DNA of 64,000 bases, from NCBI RefSeq assembly GCF_029395435.1, contig NZ_CP113915.1:1860001-1924000 (forward strand), read 5' to 3'. This document shows positions 26,270 to 35,779 of the stretch, one piece after another; within the stretch, counting starts at the first letter, position 1; every line of letters begins with the position of its first letter. Made by a program: the position numbers and the translations under genes. The stretch comes from Bifidobacterium sp. ESL0790. Its GTDB lineage: Bacteria > Actinomycetota > Actinomycetes > Actinomycetales > Bifidobacteriaceae. Below the pieces are notes generated by a model. It had not been told where the DNA came from and made no database searches. It saw only the letters and a list, made by a program, of their open reading frames with translations.

Positions 26270-29128
26270 TTACCAACCGCCGAAGCTGCCGCCACCGAAA
26301 CCACCGCCGGAACCGCCGAAGCTGCCTCCGCCACCGAAACCGCCGCCACCGCCAAAGCCGCCTCCACCGAAGCCGCCCGTGCTGCCGAAACTGCCACTGA
26401 GCTGGCTGCCGATGTCACCGATGCCGCCAAGATCGCCGAAGCTGTCGAAGTCCGTGGCCGAATAGCCTTGAATGCCATGGCTGGACGGGTAGAACGACCA
26501 ATACATCAAGCTGGCGGAGCCTTGGGAATCAAGCCAATCGCCGTCCTTCAGCTCGGGGCAGGCCGCGATCATGCTTTGTATGAGCTTGTCGCTGATGCCG
26601 AAGATGGTGGCGTAGATGAGGTACTCGTTCCACAGCGTCAAGTCCCGCGAATCGCTCTCTTTGAAATCGCCGAAGTCCCGGAGGAACTTGCGCAGGCCGA
26701 GCACCTTGCCGGACATCGCGGCGCCGGCATCGGTCAACACGGTGGTCTCCATAAGCATCATCTCGAGAATCAACAGGAACGTGATCGGCATCGCCATCAG
26801 AAGCATCACCCCGATGTGGCCGTGGAAGTAGAACACCTGGCTGTCAAAAACCTCCGCCAGCTTATAGGGATCGCCGATGAACAGCTTATAGAGATACCAA
26901 TATCCGAGCACGCCGGCCAAAAACAGCGGGACCTTCGTGTATTTGAACGTCCTCGGCTCCTCGGCGAGCGCCATGTCGTCGTATTCCTTCTTCACGGCAT
27001 GATCGAAATGGGACTTCTTGCTGGCGCCGTCCTCCCAAGACGAGAGCCCGTCGTGGATGTCCTCGAAATCGAAGACATTCGAATCAAACTTCTCGCCTAT
27101 GGCCTGCAGCAGCTTCAACATGGCCATCTCGGGAGGGGTGAGCGACTTCAATATCGCGGCGTCAGCAGTGGCGGTCGCGCTGAGATCCGCGGGTTTCACT
27201 GGCGCAACGGATGTTGCAGACACAACCGGCTTCGCAGATGCAGCCGATATTGTGGACGTAGCCGGCCTTACGGGTGCAGCCGAATTTGCGAGCGCAACCG
27301 GCTTTGCCGACCCAACAGAATTTGCAGACGAAGCAGGCGTTGCCGATAAAGTTGGCTTGGCAAGCGCGACCGACTTTATGGGCACGACTGGAGTTGCCGA
27401 TGTAACCGGTTTTGCCGACACAACCGGCTTCACGGGTTTCTTGGACTTCTCGTCTTCGTCTTCATCCGGCACCTTCACCAGAAGCACGATGGTGTTCGTC
27501 TTTCTGCTCTTACCGAGACCGGTCGTCTTCTTGACGGTGTCTACCAGCCCGCCTTTCTCGTCATGGATCCTGAAGATGAAAGGCAAGTCGGCATTGGCCT
27601 TGTCGATCACCACACCCGAGTCGTCCAACTTGCCGGCCGCTCCAAGCCTCAGGCGATCGCTGATCTGCTCGTTGGTGGCGTGGGCCCAATCAACGCCCAC
27701 GTACCATTCTGATTTGCCGGGGTAAATGCCGATGGCCTTCTTTTGCACCAGGGAAAGCATGGTGGCCGCCAGCTGCCTCGATTCGAGCTTCGAATCGCCC
27801 TTGGGGCTCTCAAGCTGCTGCAGGAGCTCGCCCGCCGCCGTGGGGCTGATGTCGGGAACATCGCGGCAGTAGTCCACCGGGCCATGGTAGCTCGCCCGCC
27901 AATTGCTCTTGAGCACCATCACCGCACCATAGATGACGACGATGATCTCAGGGATCATGAACAGCAGAACAAGGCCCCAACGGCCCACGACCACCCCTGT
28001 CGCGTCGTCCTTGGCCTTCTCCTCTTCCCCACGCTCCTTCTGGATGATGAGCGCTTCCCCGTCCTCTTTTTCCTGGTTCTTCACCCCGCCCATGGCCGAG
28101 GCCTTGAACATCGACACCACATCGACGTGGTTCCCGGCCCCGACGGTCATCGCCTGGGCATAGAGAGCGTGTTTGCCACGAGGCCTGATCAGACCGTTGC
28201 CTGCGAAATGCATCCATTCCTGGGTATCGTTGTTGCCGGTGTTCGCGCCGTTGGGCAATTTGATGGAGGCCGTGAATTTACGAACGGGCACGGTGTTGTC
28301 GTCCTTTATCGGCTCCCATTTGAAATAGGCCACGTCGTTGTAGCGCGTGACCACGTCCTTGAAGGTCATCGCGACGTCGAACTTAAGGGATTTCGCGCTC
28401 GTCGTGATGGGGATGCCCCAGCCTATCTCTATCGTGTCTCCGGAATCACCCATGGTCGGGGAGGTATCGGCGGGTTGGCCATAGGTGTCATCGCGACGAT
28501 CGGCGTGGTCGTTGTCCATCGACTGCTGGTAATCGTTGAACGCGTCACTGGGCGACTCATTGGCCGAATTATTCGCAGCCTCATCGCCAGCCTCATTGGC
28601 CGACACCACGGCCTGTTCATACTCGGTTTCGTTCAACGTCGCCGGGAGGTAGGGGGCGCACACATCCTGGCAGTTATCCTTGCCCCGGTCCTGGGCGTAC
28701 CACTGCACGTCATTAGGGTCTCCGGACCCGTCCTCGGCCTGCGCATGCGCCTTCCCGGGGGTCACGTTCTTGACGGAGACGTCGGTGATGTCGGTGAGCA
28801 TGTTCTCCCCATCGTCACGACTGATCCCATACCGCTGGAAAAGCCCATGCCACGGCTCAGGTTTGCCGTCCGCTCCCTTGCGCTCTCGAAGCTGCACATC
28901 GATATGCTCGACCACCCGCATATCGCCGTTGGGCAGCACCTTCACATCGTCGTCAAGCGATCGATAGACCATGTCGGCGTCCATGGCCTTCTCATTGTTG
29001 TCTTTGACCGGGTAAGTGCCTTGGTCCGAACCACATGCAGCCACACCTACGCCAAGCAGCCCGGTAAGCACGAGTGCACCGAGCACCGCCTTGGCAATCG
29101 GTTTCAGATGCAGGGTCTTCCCACTCAT
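26270..29128 (-). CDS. DUF2207 domain membrane protein, paralogue 2, possible lipoprotein
   Basis: A 952-residue member of the tandem family. The N-terminal signal ends GVGVAACGSDQG, a plausible lipobox (VAAC), which the paralogues lack. The DUF2207 extracellular domain (MVYRSLDDDVKVLPNGDMRVVEHIDV region) is followed by a helix near residue 385, the cytoplasmic region and a second helix pair. Between about 600 and 700 lies a degenerate repeat rich in Lys, Pro, Val, Ala, Ser and Thr (KPVVSAKPVTSATPV and similar). The DFGDFKESDSRDLTLWNEYLIYA motif and a Gly/Phe-rich tail ending GGGSFGGW close the protein. The ATG at 29128 has AAGGAAAG upstream. Confidence 0.8.
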   Translation of the reverse strand: MSGKTLHLKPIAKAVLGALVLTGLLGVGVAACGSDQGTYPVKDNNEKAMDADMVYRSLDDDVKVLPNGDMRVVEHIDVQLRERKGADGKPEPWHGLFQRYGISRDDGENMLTDITDVSVKNVTPGKAHAQAEDGSGDPNDVQWYAQDRGKDNCQDVCAPYLPATLNETEYEQAVVSANEAGDEAANNSANESPSDAFNDYQQSMDNDHADRRDDTYGQPADTSPTMGDSGDTIEIGWGIPITTSAKSLKFDVAMTFKDVVTRYNDVAYFKWEPIKDDNTVPVRKFTASIKLPNGANTGNNDTQEWMHFAGNGLIRPRGKHALYAQAMTVGAGNHVDVVSMFKASAMGGVKNQEKEDGEALIIQKERGEEEKAKDDATGVVVGRWGLVLLFMIPEIIVVIYGAVMVLKSNWRASYHGPVDYCRDVPDISPTAAGELLQQLESPKGDSKLESRQLAATMLSLVQKKAIGIYPGKSEWYVGVDWAHATNEQISDRLRLGAAGKLDDSGVVIDKANADLPFIFRIHDEKGGLVDTVKKTTGLGKSRKTNTIVLLVKVPDEDEDEKSKKPVKPVVSAKPVTSATPVVPIKSVALAKPTLSATPASSANSVGSAKPVALANSAAPVRPATSTISAASAKPVVSATSVAPVKPADLSATATADAAILKSLTPPEMAMLKLLQAIGEKFDSNVFDFEDIHDGLSSWEDGASKKSHFDHAVKKEYDDMALAEEPRTFKYTKVPLFLAGVLGYWYLYKLFIGDPYKLAEVFDSQVFYFHGHIGVMLLMAMPITFLLILEMMLMETTVLTDAGAAMSGKVLGLRKFLRDFGDFKESDSRDLTLWNEYLIYATIFGISDKLIQSMIAACPELKDGDWLDSQGSASLMYWSFYPSSHGIQGYSATDFDSFGDLGGIGDIGSQLSGSFGSTGGFGGGGFGGGGGFGGGGSFGGSGGGFGGGSFGGW

Positions 29129-29176
29129 TTCTTTCCTTCTACCAACATACTTTCAACACTACTTGCCCGGCCGCCC

Positions 29177-29224
29177 CAGTGGAAAAAGCACCATTTCCAG
29201 CCGTTTTTGGCGCTTTTCCCACTG
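29177..29224. repeat. Family B palindrome, copy 7
   Basis: CAGTGGAAAAAGCACC ... GCGCTTTTCCCACTG lies nine bases after the stop of the DUF2207 gene ending at 29233, between two tandem paralogues. Confidence 0.75.
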
Positions 29225-29232
29225 GCTGGCAT

Positions 29233-31722
29233 CTAGCGGCCGCCGAAACTGCCGCCGCCCGAACCACCGCCGGAGCCGCTGAAGCTGCTACCGCCACCGC
29301 CCGAATCGCTGGGGGCCGCGGCGGAGAACGTGGACTGGATGGTGTTGAGACCGGAGGCGAGCTGCGAGCCGAAATCGCCGAAGCCGCCGAACGCCTGACG
29401 CGCGCCAGCGCCGGTTCCAGCGCCGTCGCCCAACCCATTGACCGACGGATAATACGACCAATACAGCACCGAATCGACGCCGTTGCTGTTCATCCACTCC
29501 GCATCGGTGAGGCTCGGGAACATCTGCGCCATGCGCTTGGTGACCTGCGCGCTCATGCCGAAGGCCGTGGCATAGACCAAGTACTGGTCCCACAACGCCA
29601 AATCCGCCACGTCACGCTCCGAGAAATCGCTGAAGTCCTGCATATACCTGCGCAGGCCGAGCAGTTGCGTGCCGACCTTCTTGCCCATCGGCGTCAGGCC
29701 ATAGAATTCCAGCAGTTTGAAGACGAAGGCGAGGCCGAATATCACCACCACGCCCAGGATGAGCGAGACGGCCCACTGCCCGTGCAGCTGGGCGCAGGCA
29801 AGCCCGTAGACGCCGCTTTCGAAGCCGATGCGGCTGAAGGCGAGCCCGCTGACGGCCAGCGCCTCGAAGACCCCGACGAGCACCAGCACCACGGCCACGG
29901 CATACGAGTACCAGAGGCGCGTGTAGTAGTTTCCGTTGTCGTATTCGATGTCGACGCTGGTGTAGAACCTCTCCTGCTTTTTGGCCCCGGCCCGCCAATC
30001 GCCAAGTCTGTCGCTGACCTCACGCAGATCGAAGGTGAGCGTTTTGAGCTTGAGGGCTATGTCCATGAGCATGGCGAGCAGGCTCTTCTCGGAATTCGCC
30101 AGCTCCCCCACCTTGCCGCCGGCACGCGATTCCTTGGGCAGCACCGCTATGGTGACGGTGTCGGCTTTGCCGCCCTGCCTGATCGCCTCGTCGAGGCACA
30201 CGCTGGCCTGCCTGTTGACCTCGCGCAAAGGCGCGGAAAGGTCGAGGTCCTGATACCAGCCAGCCTCGCCCGGGTATATCGCGATGCGTTTCTTGCTCGC
30301 CAGCTCGAGCAGCGTGGCGGCCATCTCGCGCGATTCCACGGTGTTGCCGCTCAGGGTCTCCTCGACGTCGTCGATGAAGCCCACGACGCCGCCGACGTCC
30401 CTGCCGTCGTTGTTCGTGAGCTCATCCATGAAGGAGGCGGCCGCGCCCGGTGTGATCTTGGGGATGTCGCGCACATAGTCCACATCGCCGGAAATCCAGG
30501 TCTGCCTGTTGCTCGCGACGACCGCCGCTATGCCCAGCCCTAGGGCGATGAGCACAGGAATCGCGACGTAGCCAATCAGTACGAGACTTGTGGCGGCTTG
30601 GCCCTGCGCGGCCTGCTGTTGCTCGAATTCCTCCCCCTCGGCCACATCGCCCTTCGCGGCCTTGTGGATGCGATAGCGCACCTGCCCCATGCCCTGGTTG
30701 CCGAACATCGAGACCAGGTCGATATGACTGTTGGCGGATACGCGCTCGGCGTCCATCTCGATGCCGCGCGGCCCCGCCTGGTGTACGGCACCCTTGCCCG
30801 CGTAATGCATCCATTGGCTCGTCGTGCCCGCTTTCGTGCCCTTGGGCAGGGTGAGCTTGGCGTGGAAGCGCTCGATGAGGACGCCGTTGTTGTCGCCGGC
30901 CGGCTCCCACTTCAGGTAGGCCACGTCGTCGTAGACCTTGACCACATCCTTGAGGGTCATCGTCACGTCGAATTTCATGCTTTTGGCCGAGGTGGTGGCC
31001 GGAATATTCCAGCCGATCTCGATGACGTCGCGGGCCTTGCCCATGGGCTTCGGCATGGTGTCGGGCGTCCAGTCGTCCGAAGAATAGCGGGTCTTGGAAT
31101 GGTTCCGCTTGCCGCTTTGCTGGCTTTGTTTGCTTTGTGTTTGCCCTTGCGCCTGCTTTTGCGCGGCGGCATCGTCCCGCTTCTGAGCGTCATATTCATC
31201 CGAGGTCATGCCGGCGGGCTCATATTCCATACCGGTCTTATCCTCATTGTCGTCGGCGTCACGCCCCAGATCACGCGCGTACCAGGTGCCGGCATACGAC
31301 TTGTCCCAGTGCTCGCCGCTCAGATGGTTGGGCGAGTCTGGGTCGCCGTGGCGGAAGGTCTGGCCCGTGGTCACGTTCTTCACCGAGACGTCGGTGATGG
31401 CACCCAACGTGTTCTCGTCGTCCGCAACGTCGTCGGTGGCTTTGCCCGGAGCGTCATTGAGTGTATAGCGCTGATAGAGCTGACGCCACGGCGCCTTGCC
31501 GTCGCGTTTGCCGAGCTTGGCGTCGATGTGCTCGGTGAGGCGCAGGTCGCCATTCGGCGTCACTTCGGCGTCGTAGTCAAGCGAATGGTAGGTCATCGGG
31601 GCCCTGTCGAAACCGCCCAGCTCCAATTCACCGACGCCAAAGAAGAAGACCACGATGGCCACCACTCCCAAGGCGGCAAGGGCCGCTTTGCCGAGCCTCT
31701 TGAGATTGAAGACCTTGCCCAT
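29233..31722 (-). CDS. DUF2207 domain membrane protein, paralogue 1
   Basis: An 829-residue protein, first of the four tandem paralogues and nearest to lemA. An N-terminal membrane segment (ALAALGVVAIVVFFFGVG) leads to the DUF2207 domain (MTYHSLDYDAEVTPNGDLRL, about 43-330), a helix near 400, the cytoplasmic AATLLELASKKRIAIYPG region and a helix pair near 600-660. The motif MQDFSDFSERDVADLALWDQYL lies near 710, and the Gly/Ser-rich tail ends GGGSFGGR. The ATG at 31722 was preferred over the upstream GTG at 31752 because it starts at the basic membrane-anchor head; its ribosome site is weak. Function unknown. Confidence 0.8.
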   Translation of the reverse strand: MGKVFNLKRLGKAALAALGVVAIVVFFFGVGELELGGFDRAPMTYHSLDYDAEVTPNGDLRLTEHIDAKLGKRDGKAPWRQLYQRYTLNDAPGKATDDVADDENTLGAITDVSVKNVTTGQTFRHGDPDSPNHLSGEHWDKSYAGTWYARDLGRDADDNEDKTGMEYEPAGMTSDEYDAQKRDDAAAQKQAQGQTQSKQSQQSGKRNHSKTRYSSDDWTPDTMPKPMGKARDVIEIGWNIPATTSAKSMKFDVTMTLKDVVKVYDDVAYLKWEPAGDNNGVLIERFHAKLTLPKGTKAGTTSQWMHYAGKGAVHQAGPRGIEMDAERVSANSHIDLVSMFGNQGMGQVRYRIHKAAKGDVAEGEEFEQQQAAQGQAATSLVLIGYVAIPVLIALGLGIAAVVASNRQTWISGDVDYVRDIPKITPGAAASFMDELTNNDGRDVGGVVGFIDDVEETLSGNTVESREMAATLLELASKKRIAIYPGEAGWYQDLDLSAPLREVNRQASVCLDEAIRQGGKADTVTIAVLPKESRAGGKVGELANSEKSLLAMLMDIALKLKTLTFDLREVSDRLGDWRAGAKKQERFYTSVDIEYDNGNYYTRLWYSYAVAVVLVLVGVFEALAVSGLAFSRIGFESGVYGLACAQLHGQWAVSLILGVVVIFGLAFVFKLLEFYGLTPMGKKVGTQLLGLRRYMQDFSDFSERDVADLALWDQYLVYATAFGMSAQVTKRMAQMFPSLTDAEWMNSNGVDSVLYWSYYPSVNGLGDGAGTGAGARQAFGGFGDFGSQLASGLNTIQSTFSAAAPSDSGGGGSSFSGSGGGSGGGSFGGR

Positions 31723-32025
31723 CACCAGTAACTTTCTTCCGACTTCCTGCACCTTGACGTCACCGCGGCGTGACCCCTACGTCACTTCCACGTCATAGCC
31801 GCTGTGCGCTGTTACGTTGTCACCGCCACATTGCCATGGTTATATTGCCATCGCCACGTTGCATCACCGCTATATCACTGCCGTGACGTTGTCGCCACCC
31901 TGCCGCTATACCGCCACGTTGTGGCTGCTCCGTCACGATCTCGAAACAGTCCGGCAACCACCCTGCAGCGACCACTATTCACTATTTCGCGGCCGTCACT
32001 ATTCCGCGGCCGCCACAACTCACAC
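31723..32025. other. lemA-DUF2207 intergenic region with short imperfect repeats
   Basis: Between lemA and the first DUF2207 gene. The DNA is made of imperfect GCCACGTTG/GCCACATTG/CCGTGACGTTG units (about 31810-31940) without an open gene. It may hold the promoter of the DUF2207 gene, but none is clear. Confidence 0.4.
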
Positions 32026-32604
32026 TCAGAACTTGACCTGTGGCAGCTGCTTGTCGCTCTCGGCGACCTGGAAATACTGGCCGGGCGCGAAGTGGAACAT
32101 GCTGGCGATGAGGTTGGAGGGGAAAGTCTGGATGCTCGTGTTGAGCTTCTGCACCACATCGTTGTAGAACTGGCGGGCGTAGGCGATCTTCTGCTCGAGG
32201 TCGGAGAGCTGGTCCTGCAGCTGCAGGAAGTTCTGGTTGGCCTTGAGGTCGGGGTAGGCCTCGGCCGTGGCCTGCAGCGCCATGAGCGCGTTGGTGAGGT
32301 TGGACTCGGCCTGGGCGCGGTCGGCGGGGGTGGCGGCGTTGCTGTTGGCGGCCTTCATCGCCTCGGCGCGAGCCACGGTGACGTTCTGGAAGACCTGGGA
32401 TTCGTGGGACGCATAACCTTTGACACACTCCACCAGATTCGGCACCAGATCGGTACGCCGCTTGAGCTGCACGTCAATCTGAGAATAGCCGTTCTCCACG
32501 CGGTTGCGCAACGTGACCAGACGGTTATAGGCCATGATCGCCCACACGACCACGATGACGATAATCGCAAGCACCACAAGCATTACGATGGCTACTGCAC
32601 CCAT
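32026..32604 (-). CDS. LemA family protein
   Basis: A 192-residue protein with one N-terminal transmembrane helix (VAIVMLVVLAIIVIVVVWAI) and a helical-bundle cytoplasmic or periplasmic domain. The family signature YNRLVTLRNRVENGYSQIDVQLKRRTDLVPNLVE lies across about residues 26-60, and the ending QYFQVAESDKQLPQVKF is typical. The ATG at 32604 has AGGGGAG upstream. LemA and DUF2207 proteins are frequently encoded side by side in actinobacteria; their joint function is not established. It heads the run of four DUF2207 genes. Confidence 0.92.
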   Translation of the reverse strand: MGAVAIVMLVVLAIIVIVVVWAIMAYNRLVTLRNRVENGYSQIDVQLKRRTDLVPNLVECVKGYASHESQVFQNVTVARAEAMKAANSNAATPADRAQAESNLTNALMALQATAEAYPDLKANQNFLQLQDQLSDLEQKIAYARQFYNDVVQKLNTSIQTFPSNLIASMFHFAPGQYFQVAESDKQLPQVKF

Positions 32605-32763
32605 TTGCTCCCCTATCTTCCTGTCCGGCCAGGCGATTTGCGCAAACATCATCGCGCCAACACGGGCGAATAACTCCATTGGTACCCAATATTATTCCAC
32701 TGGCACAAGATTAGAATGATTGACGTCTCATAAACGTCCCGGCCAACGGCCGGCCGCCCCAAT

Positions 32764-33056
32764 CAGGAAGAAAAGCAATAAAAACGGCTGATTCCATTGC
32801 TTTTCTTATAGGTAACAGTGCCAATCAGGAAGAAAAGCAAGGAAAAGGGCCGATTCCATTGCTTTTCTTCCTGATTAGGCCCATCACCAGTGGAAAAAGC
32901 ACCAAAACAGGCCCCAAATGGTGCTTTCCCACTGATTAGCGCCACATCCTGTGGAATAAGCACCTTTTTCAGGCGATTTTGGTGCTTTTCCCACGGGGTG
33001 GCTGTATACAGTGCGAAAAGCACCAAAACGGGGGTGTTTTGGTGCTTTTTTCACTG
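32764..33056. repeat. Family B palindromes, copies 8-12 (cluster)
   Basis: Five palindromes in a row between lemA and the GH3 gene: about 32764-32810, 32823-32877, 32888-32934, 32948-32996 and 33009-33056. The first two are a subtype with CAGGAAGAAAAGCAA ... TTGCTTTTCTTCCTG arms. The others have the standard AAAGCACC/GGTGCTTTT core. Between the fifth copy and the GH3 stop (33057-33181) is a CAGCCAACC/GGTCAG-rich simple repeat. No gene is seen in 32605-33181. Confidence 0.8.
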
Positions 33057-33181
33057 AGTTGTGGGTCCGGGGTCAGTCAGACCGGGTTGGGTTGGGGTCA
33101 GCCAACCAGCCGATCAGCCAACCAACCGGTCAGTTAGCTGGCCAACCGATCAGTCAACCAGCCCGGTCAGCCAGCCTTTGG

Positions 33182-35437
33182 TCACTTGGTGGCTTTGGCG
33201 TATTCCGCTAGGAGCTCCTTGGTGAGGGCCTCGGAGACGTCGGCGCCGAGCATCATCGCCATGCCGCCGACGGTGCAACTGTCGACGAACATGACCAGCA
33301 GGCTGCTGTCGGGCATGATATTGTGGCCGAACTGCTTGTTGAGCTTCTCGACGGCGTTCTTGACGATCGGGCCGCCAATCGGGTCGTCCTTCCACTCCTT
33401 GAACGTGGACCACTCGGTGAGCTTGGCGACCTTGCCGTCGTCGTCGAGGTCGACGGTGACGGTGTCAGCGATGTCGCGCGAGGAGGTGGCGACCTCGATG
33501 CCGTAGGTGCCCTCCTCCACCTTCCAGCCCTCGAAGCGCTCGGACCAGTAGGCGAACGCACGCGAATCCAGGTCGAAGGAGACCTCGGTGGATTCGCCGG
33601 GCTCGAGATAGACCTTCTTGAAGCCCTTGAGCTCGTGCACAGGACGCGCGACGGCCTCCTTCGGCGGGGCGACGTAAATCTGCACGACCTCGGCGCCGGC
33701 CACGGAACCGGTGTTCTTCACGGTCGCGGTGACGCGCGCGGACTGCGGGCCGGTCTTCGAAACCTTGGCCCCGGAGACCTCGAAGGTGGTGTACGAAAGG
33801 CCGTAGCCGAACGGATACACGACCGGCTTGTGGAAAGTGTCGTAGTAGCGATAGCCGACGAAGACGCCCTCGCCGTAGTCGACGTGGCCCTCCTCGCCCG
33901 GCCAGTTCATCATGGTCGGATCGTCGTCTAGGTCGTTGATAAGGGTCTGCGCGAGCTTGCCCGAGGGGTTCGCGTCGCCGAAGACGATGTCAGCGGTCGC
34001 CGCGCCACCGGCTTGGCCGAGCAGCCACGCCTCGAGGATGGACTTGGCGCTGCCGGCCCACGGCATGGAGACCGAGGAGCCGTTGGAGAGGATGACCGCG
34101 ACGTTCTTGTTGGCGGCGGCAACGGCCTTCAGCAGCTCAATCTGCTTGGCAGGGATACTGAGCGAGGTGCGGTCGAAGCCTTCGGATTCATAGGAAGCGG
34201 GCAGGCCGAGGAAGAGCAGCACGGTGTCGGCGCCCTTCGCGGCGGCCACGGCCTCGGAGGTCAGCGCCGGGTCCTGCGCGTCGTCCTCGAGCGTGAAGCC
34301 GGGCGCGAAGTCGGCCTTGACGCCACGGTCCTCAAGGGCGTCGAGGAAGCTGGTGAGCTTGTTGGGGTTGATGAGCGAGGAGCCGGCGCCCTGGTAGCGC
34401 GGGGTGCGCGCGAACTCGCCGATCACGGCCAGCTTGGTGCCGGGCCGCACGGGCAGCAGGCCGTCGTCGTTCTTCAAGAGCACCATGGCCTCGCGTGCGG
34501 CACGGCGGGCGACGTCATCATGCGCGTCCACGTCGTAGCGATAGCCGGCGGCCCCCTTCTCCATGGCCGGACGGGTCTTGTCCACCAGGTCGATCATGCC
34601 CTGCGCCATCTTCTCGAGCTGCTCGGGCTTGATCTCGCCGTCGCGCACGGCGTGCACGATCTTGTCGTCCGTGTTGGTCGGCGGCATCTCGAGGTTCAGC
34701 CCGGCGTTGAGGGCGGCCACGCGGTCGTGCACCGCGCCCCAGTCGGACATGACGATGCCCTTGAAGCCCCACTCGTCGCGCAGCACGTCGGTGAGCAGCC
34801 ACTTGTTCTGCGAGGAGTAGACGTCGTTGATCTTGTTGTAGGAGCACATGATCGTCCACGGCTGGGCGGTTTTGACGATGTGCTCGAAGCCGGGCAGGTA
34901 GATCTCGCGCAGGGTGCGCTGCGACATATTCGCGCTCACGCGCATGCGGTCGGTCTCCTGGTTGTTGGCCGCGAAGTGCTTGAGTGAGGTGCCCACGCCC
35001 TTGGACTGGATGCCCTCGACCTCACCGCAGGCCTCGTGCCCGGCCAAGTACGGGTCCTCGCTCCAGAACTCGAAGCAACGGCCGCCCAGCGGGTTGCGCT
35101 TGATGTTGATGCCGGGGCCGAGAATGACGGCGACCTGCTCCTGCACGCACTCCTCGCCCATCGCCTCGCCGGTCTCACGCACCAAGTCCGGGTTCCAGCT
35201 GGACGACATGCCCGCGGCCGGTGGGAAGCATGTGGCGGGCACGGCCTTCTCCACGTCCATGCCCTCGAGGTTCTGGGCCTTGCGCAGTCCGTGGGGGCCG
35301 TCGGTGATCGTGTAGTTGGGCAGGCCCTTGGCCTCGACCGAGCCGATGCTCCACGGGTTCGTGCCGCTGGTCAGCGCCGCCTGCTCCTCGACGGATAGGT
35401 CTTTGGCGCTGGTCGCCGGTGAATTCTGATTGGTCAT
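33182..35437 (-). CDS. GH3 family beta-glucosidase
   Basis: A 751-residue cytosolic retaining beta-glycosidase. The N-terminal barrel carries KHFAANNQE (from about 153) and the nucleophile D232 in GIVMSDWGAVHD. The alpha/beta sandwich follows (AVIGEFARTPRYQGAGSS), then a C-terminal fibronectin-III-like domain (VVQIYVAPPKEAVARPVHEL region). No signal peptide. The family covers beta-glucosidases and beta-xylosidases, so substrate specificity is uncertain. The ATG at 35437 has AGGAAGG; the frame extends 26 codons upstream without a ribosome site. No transporter adjoins it. Confidence 0.9.
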   Translation of the reverse strand: MTNQNSPATSAKDLSVEEQAALTSGTNPWSIGSVEAKGLPNYTITDGPHGLRKAQNLEGMDVEKAVPATCFPPAAGMSSSWNPDLVRETGEAMGEECVQEQVAVILGPGINIKRNPLGGRCFEFWSEDPYLAGHEACGEVEGIQSKGVGTSLKHFAANNQETDRMRVSANMSQRTLREIYLPGFEHIVKTAQPWTIMCSYNKINDVYSSQNKWLLTDVLRDEWGFKGIVMSDWGAVHDRVAALNAGLNLEMPPTNTDDKIVHAVRDGEIKPEQLEKMAQGMIDLVDKTRPAMEKGAAGYRYDVDAHDDVARRAAREAMVLLKNDDGLLPVRPGTKLAVIGEFARTPRYQGAGSSLINPNKLTSFLDALEDRGVKADFAPGFTLEDDAQDPALTSEAVAAAKGADTVLLFLGLPASYESEGFDRTSLSIPAKQIELLKAVAAANKNVAVILSNGSSVSMPWAGSAKSILEAWLLGQAGGAATADIVFGDANPSGKLAQTLINDLDDDPTMMNWPGEEGHVDYGEGVFVGYRYYDTFHKPVVYPFGYGLSYTTFEVSGAKVSKTGPQSARVTATVKNTGSVAGAEVVQIYVAPPKEAVARPVHELKGFKKVYLEPGESTEVSFDLDSRAFAYWSERFEGWKVEEGTYGIEVATSSRDIADTVTVDLDDDGKVAKLTEWSTFKEWKDDPIGGPIVKNAVEKLNKQFGHNIMPDSSLLVMFVDSCTVGGMAMMLGADVSEALTKELLAEYAKATK

Positions 35438-35571
35438 AGTGCACCTTCCTAGTTTTTCCGCGGGCTCCTCCATGAACCCTCGATGGTTGGCTACGTTCGT
35501 TTCAGTTATTGCCAACCGGCTTCGTTGTTGGCTTCCGAGATAACCATGGGGAACTGTTGGGTTGCCAGTTA

Positions 35572-35604
35572 GTTACCGACCGGTAGGTTAGTAACATTCT
35601 AGCA
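35572..35604 (-). promoter_or_regulatory. Promoter and operator of the GH3 gene
   Basis: On the minus strand an extended -10 TGCTAGAAT (35604-35596) is followed at once by an imperfect palindrome centred on ACCGGT (35575-35588, ACC-G-ACCGGT-A-GGT), with GTTAC/GTAAC outer arms (35572-35576 and 35591-35595). A repressor bound here would block initiation, as expected for LacI-type control. No cognate regulator is adjacent. Confidence 0.5.
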
Positions 35605-35779
35605 CAATTCATCCTCATCGAAACCAAACAGCCAAGATTTATCTGAGCAGAAAACAAGAGGGAACGTCACTCCCCCAAACGACCGCTGACAGACACCAAG
35701 CACTCCCCGACAAGACAACCGCATCACAATCGCCCGCCGAACATCTCATCTCATCATCTCAATCCACTATTGGCATAGG

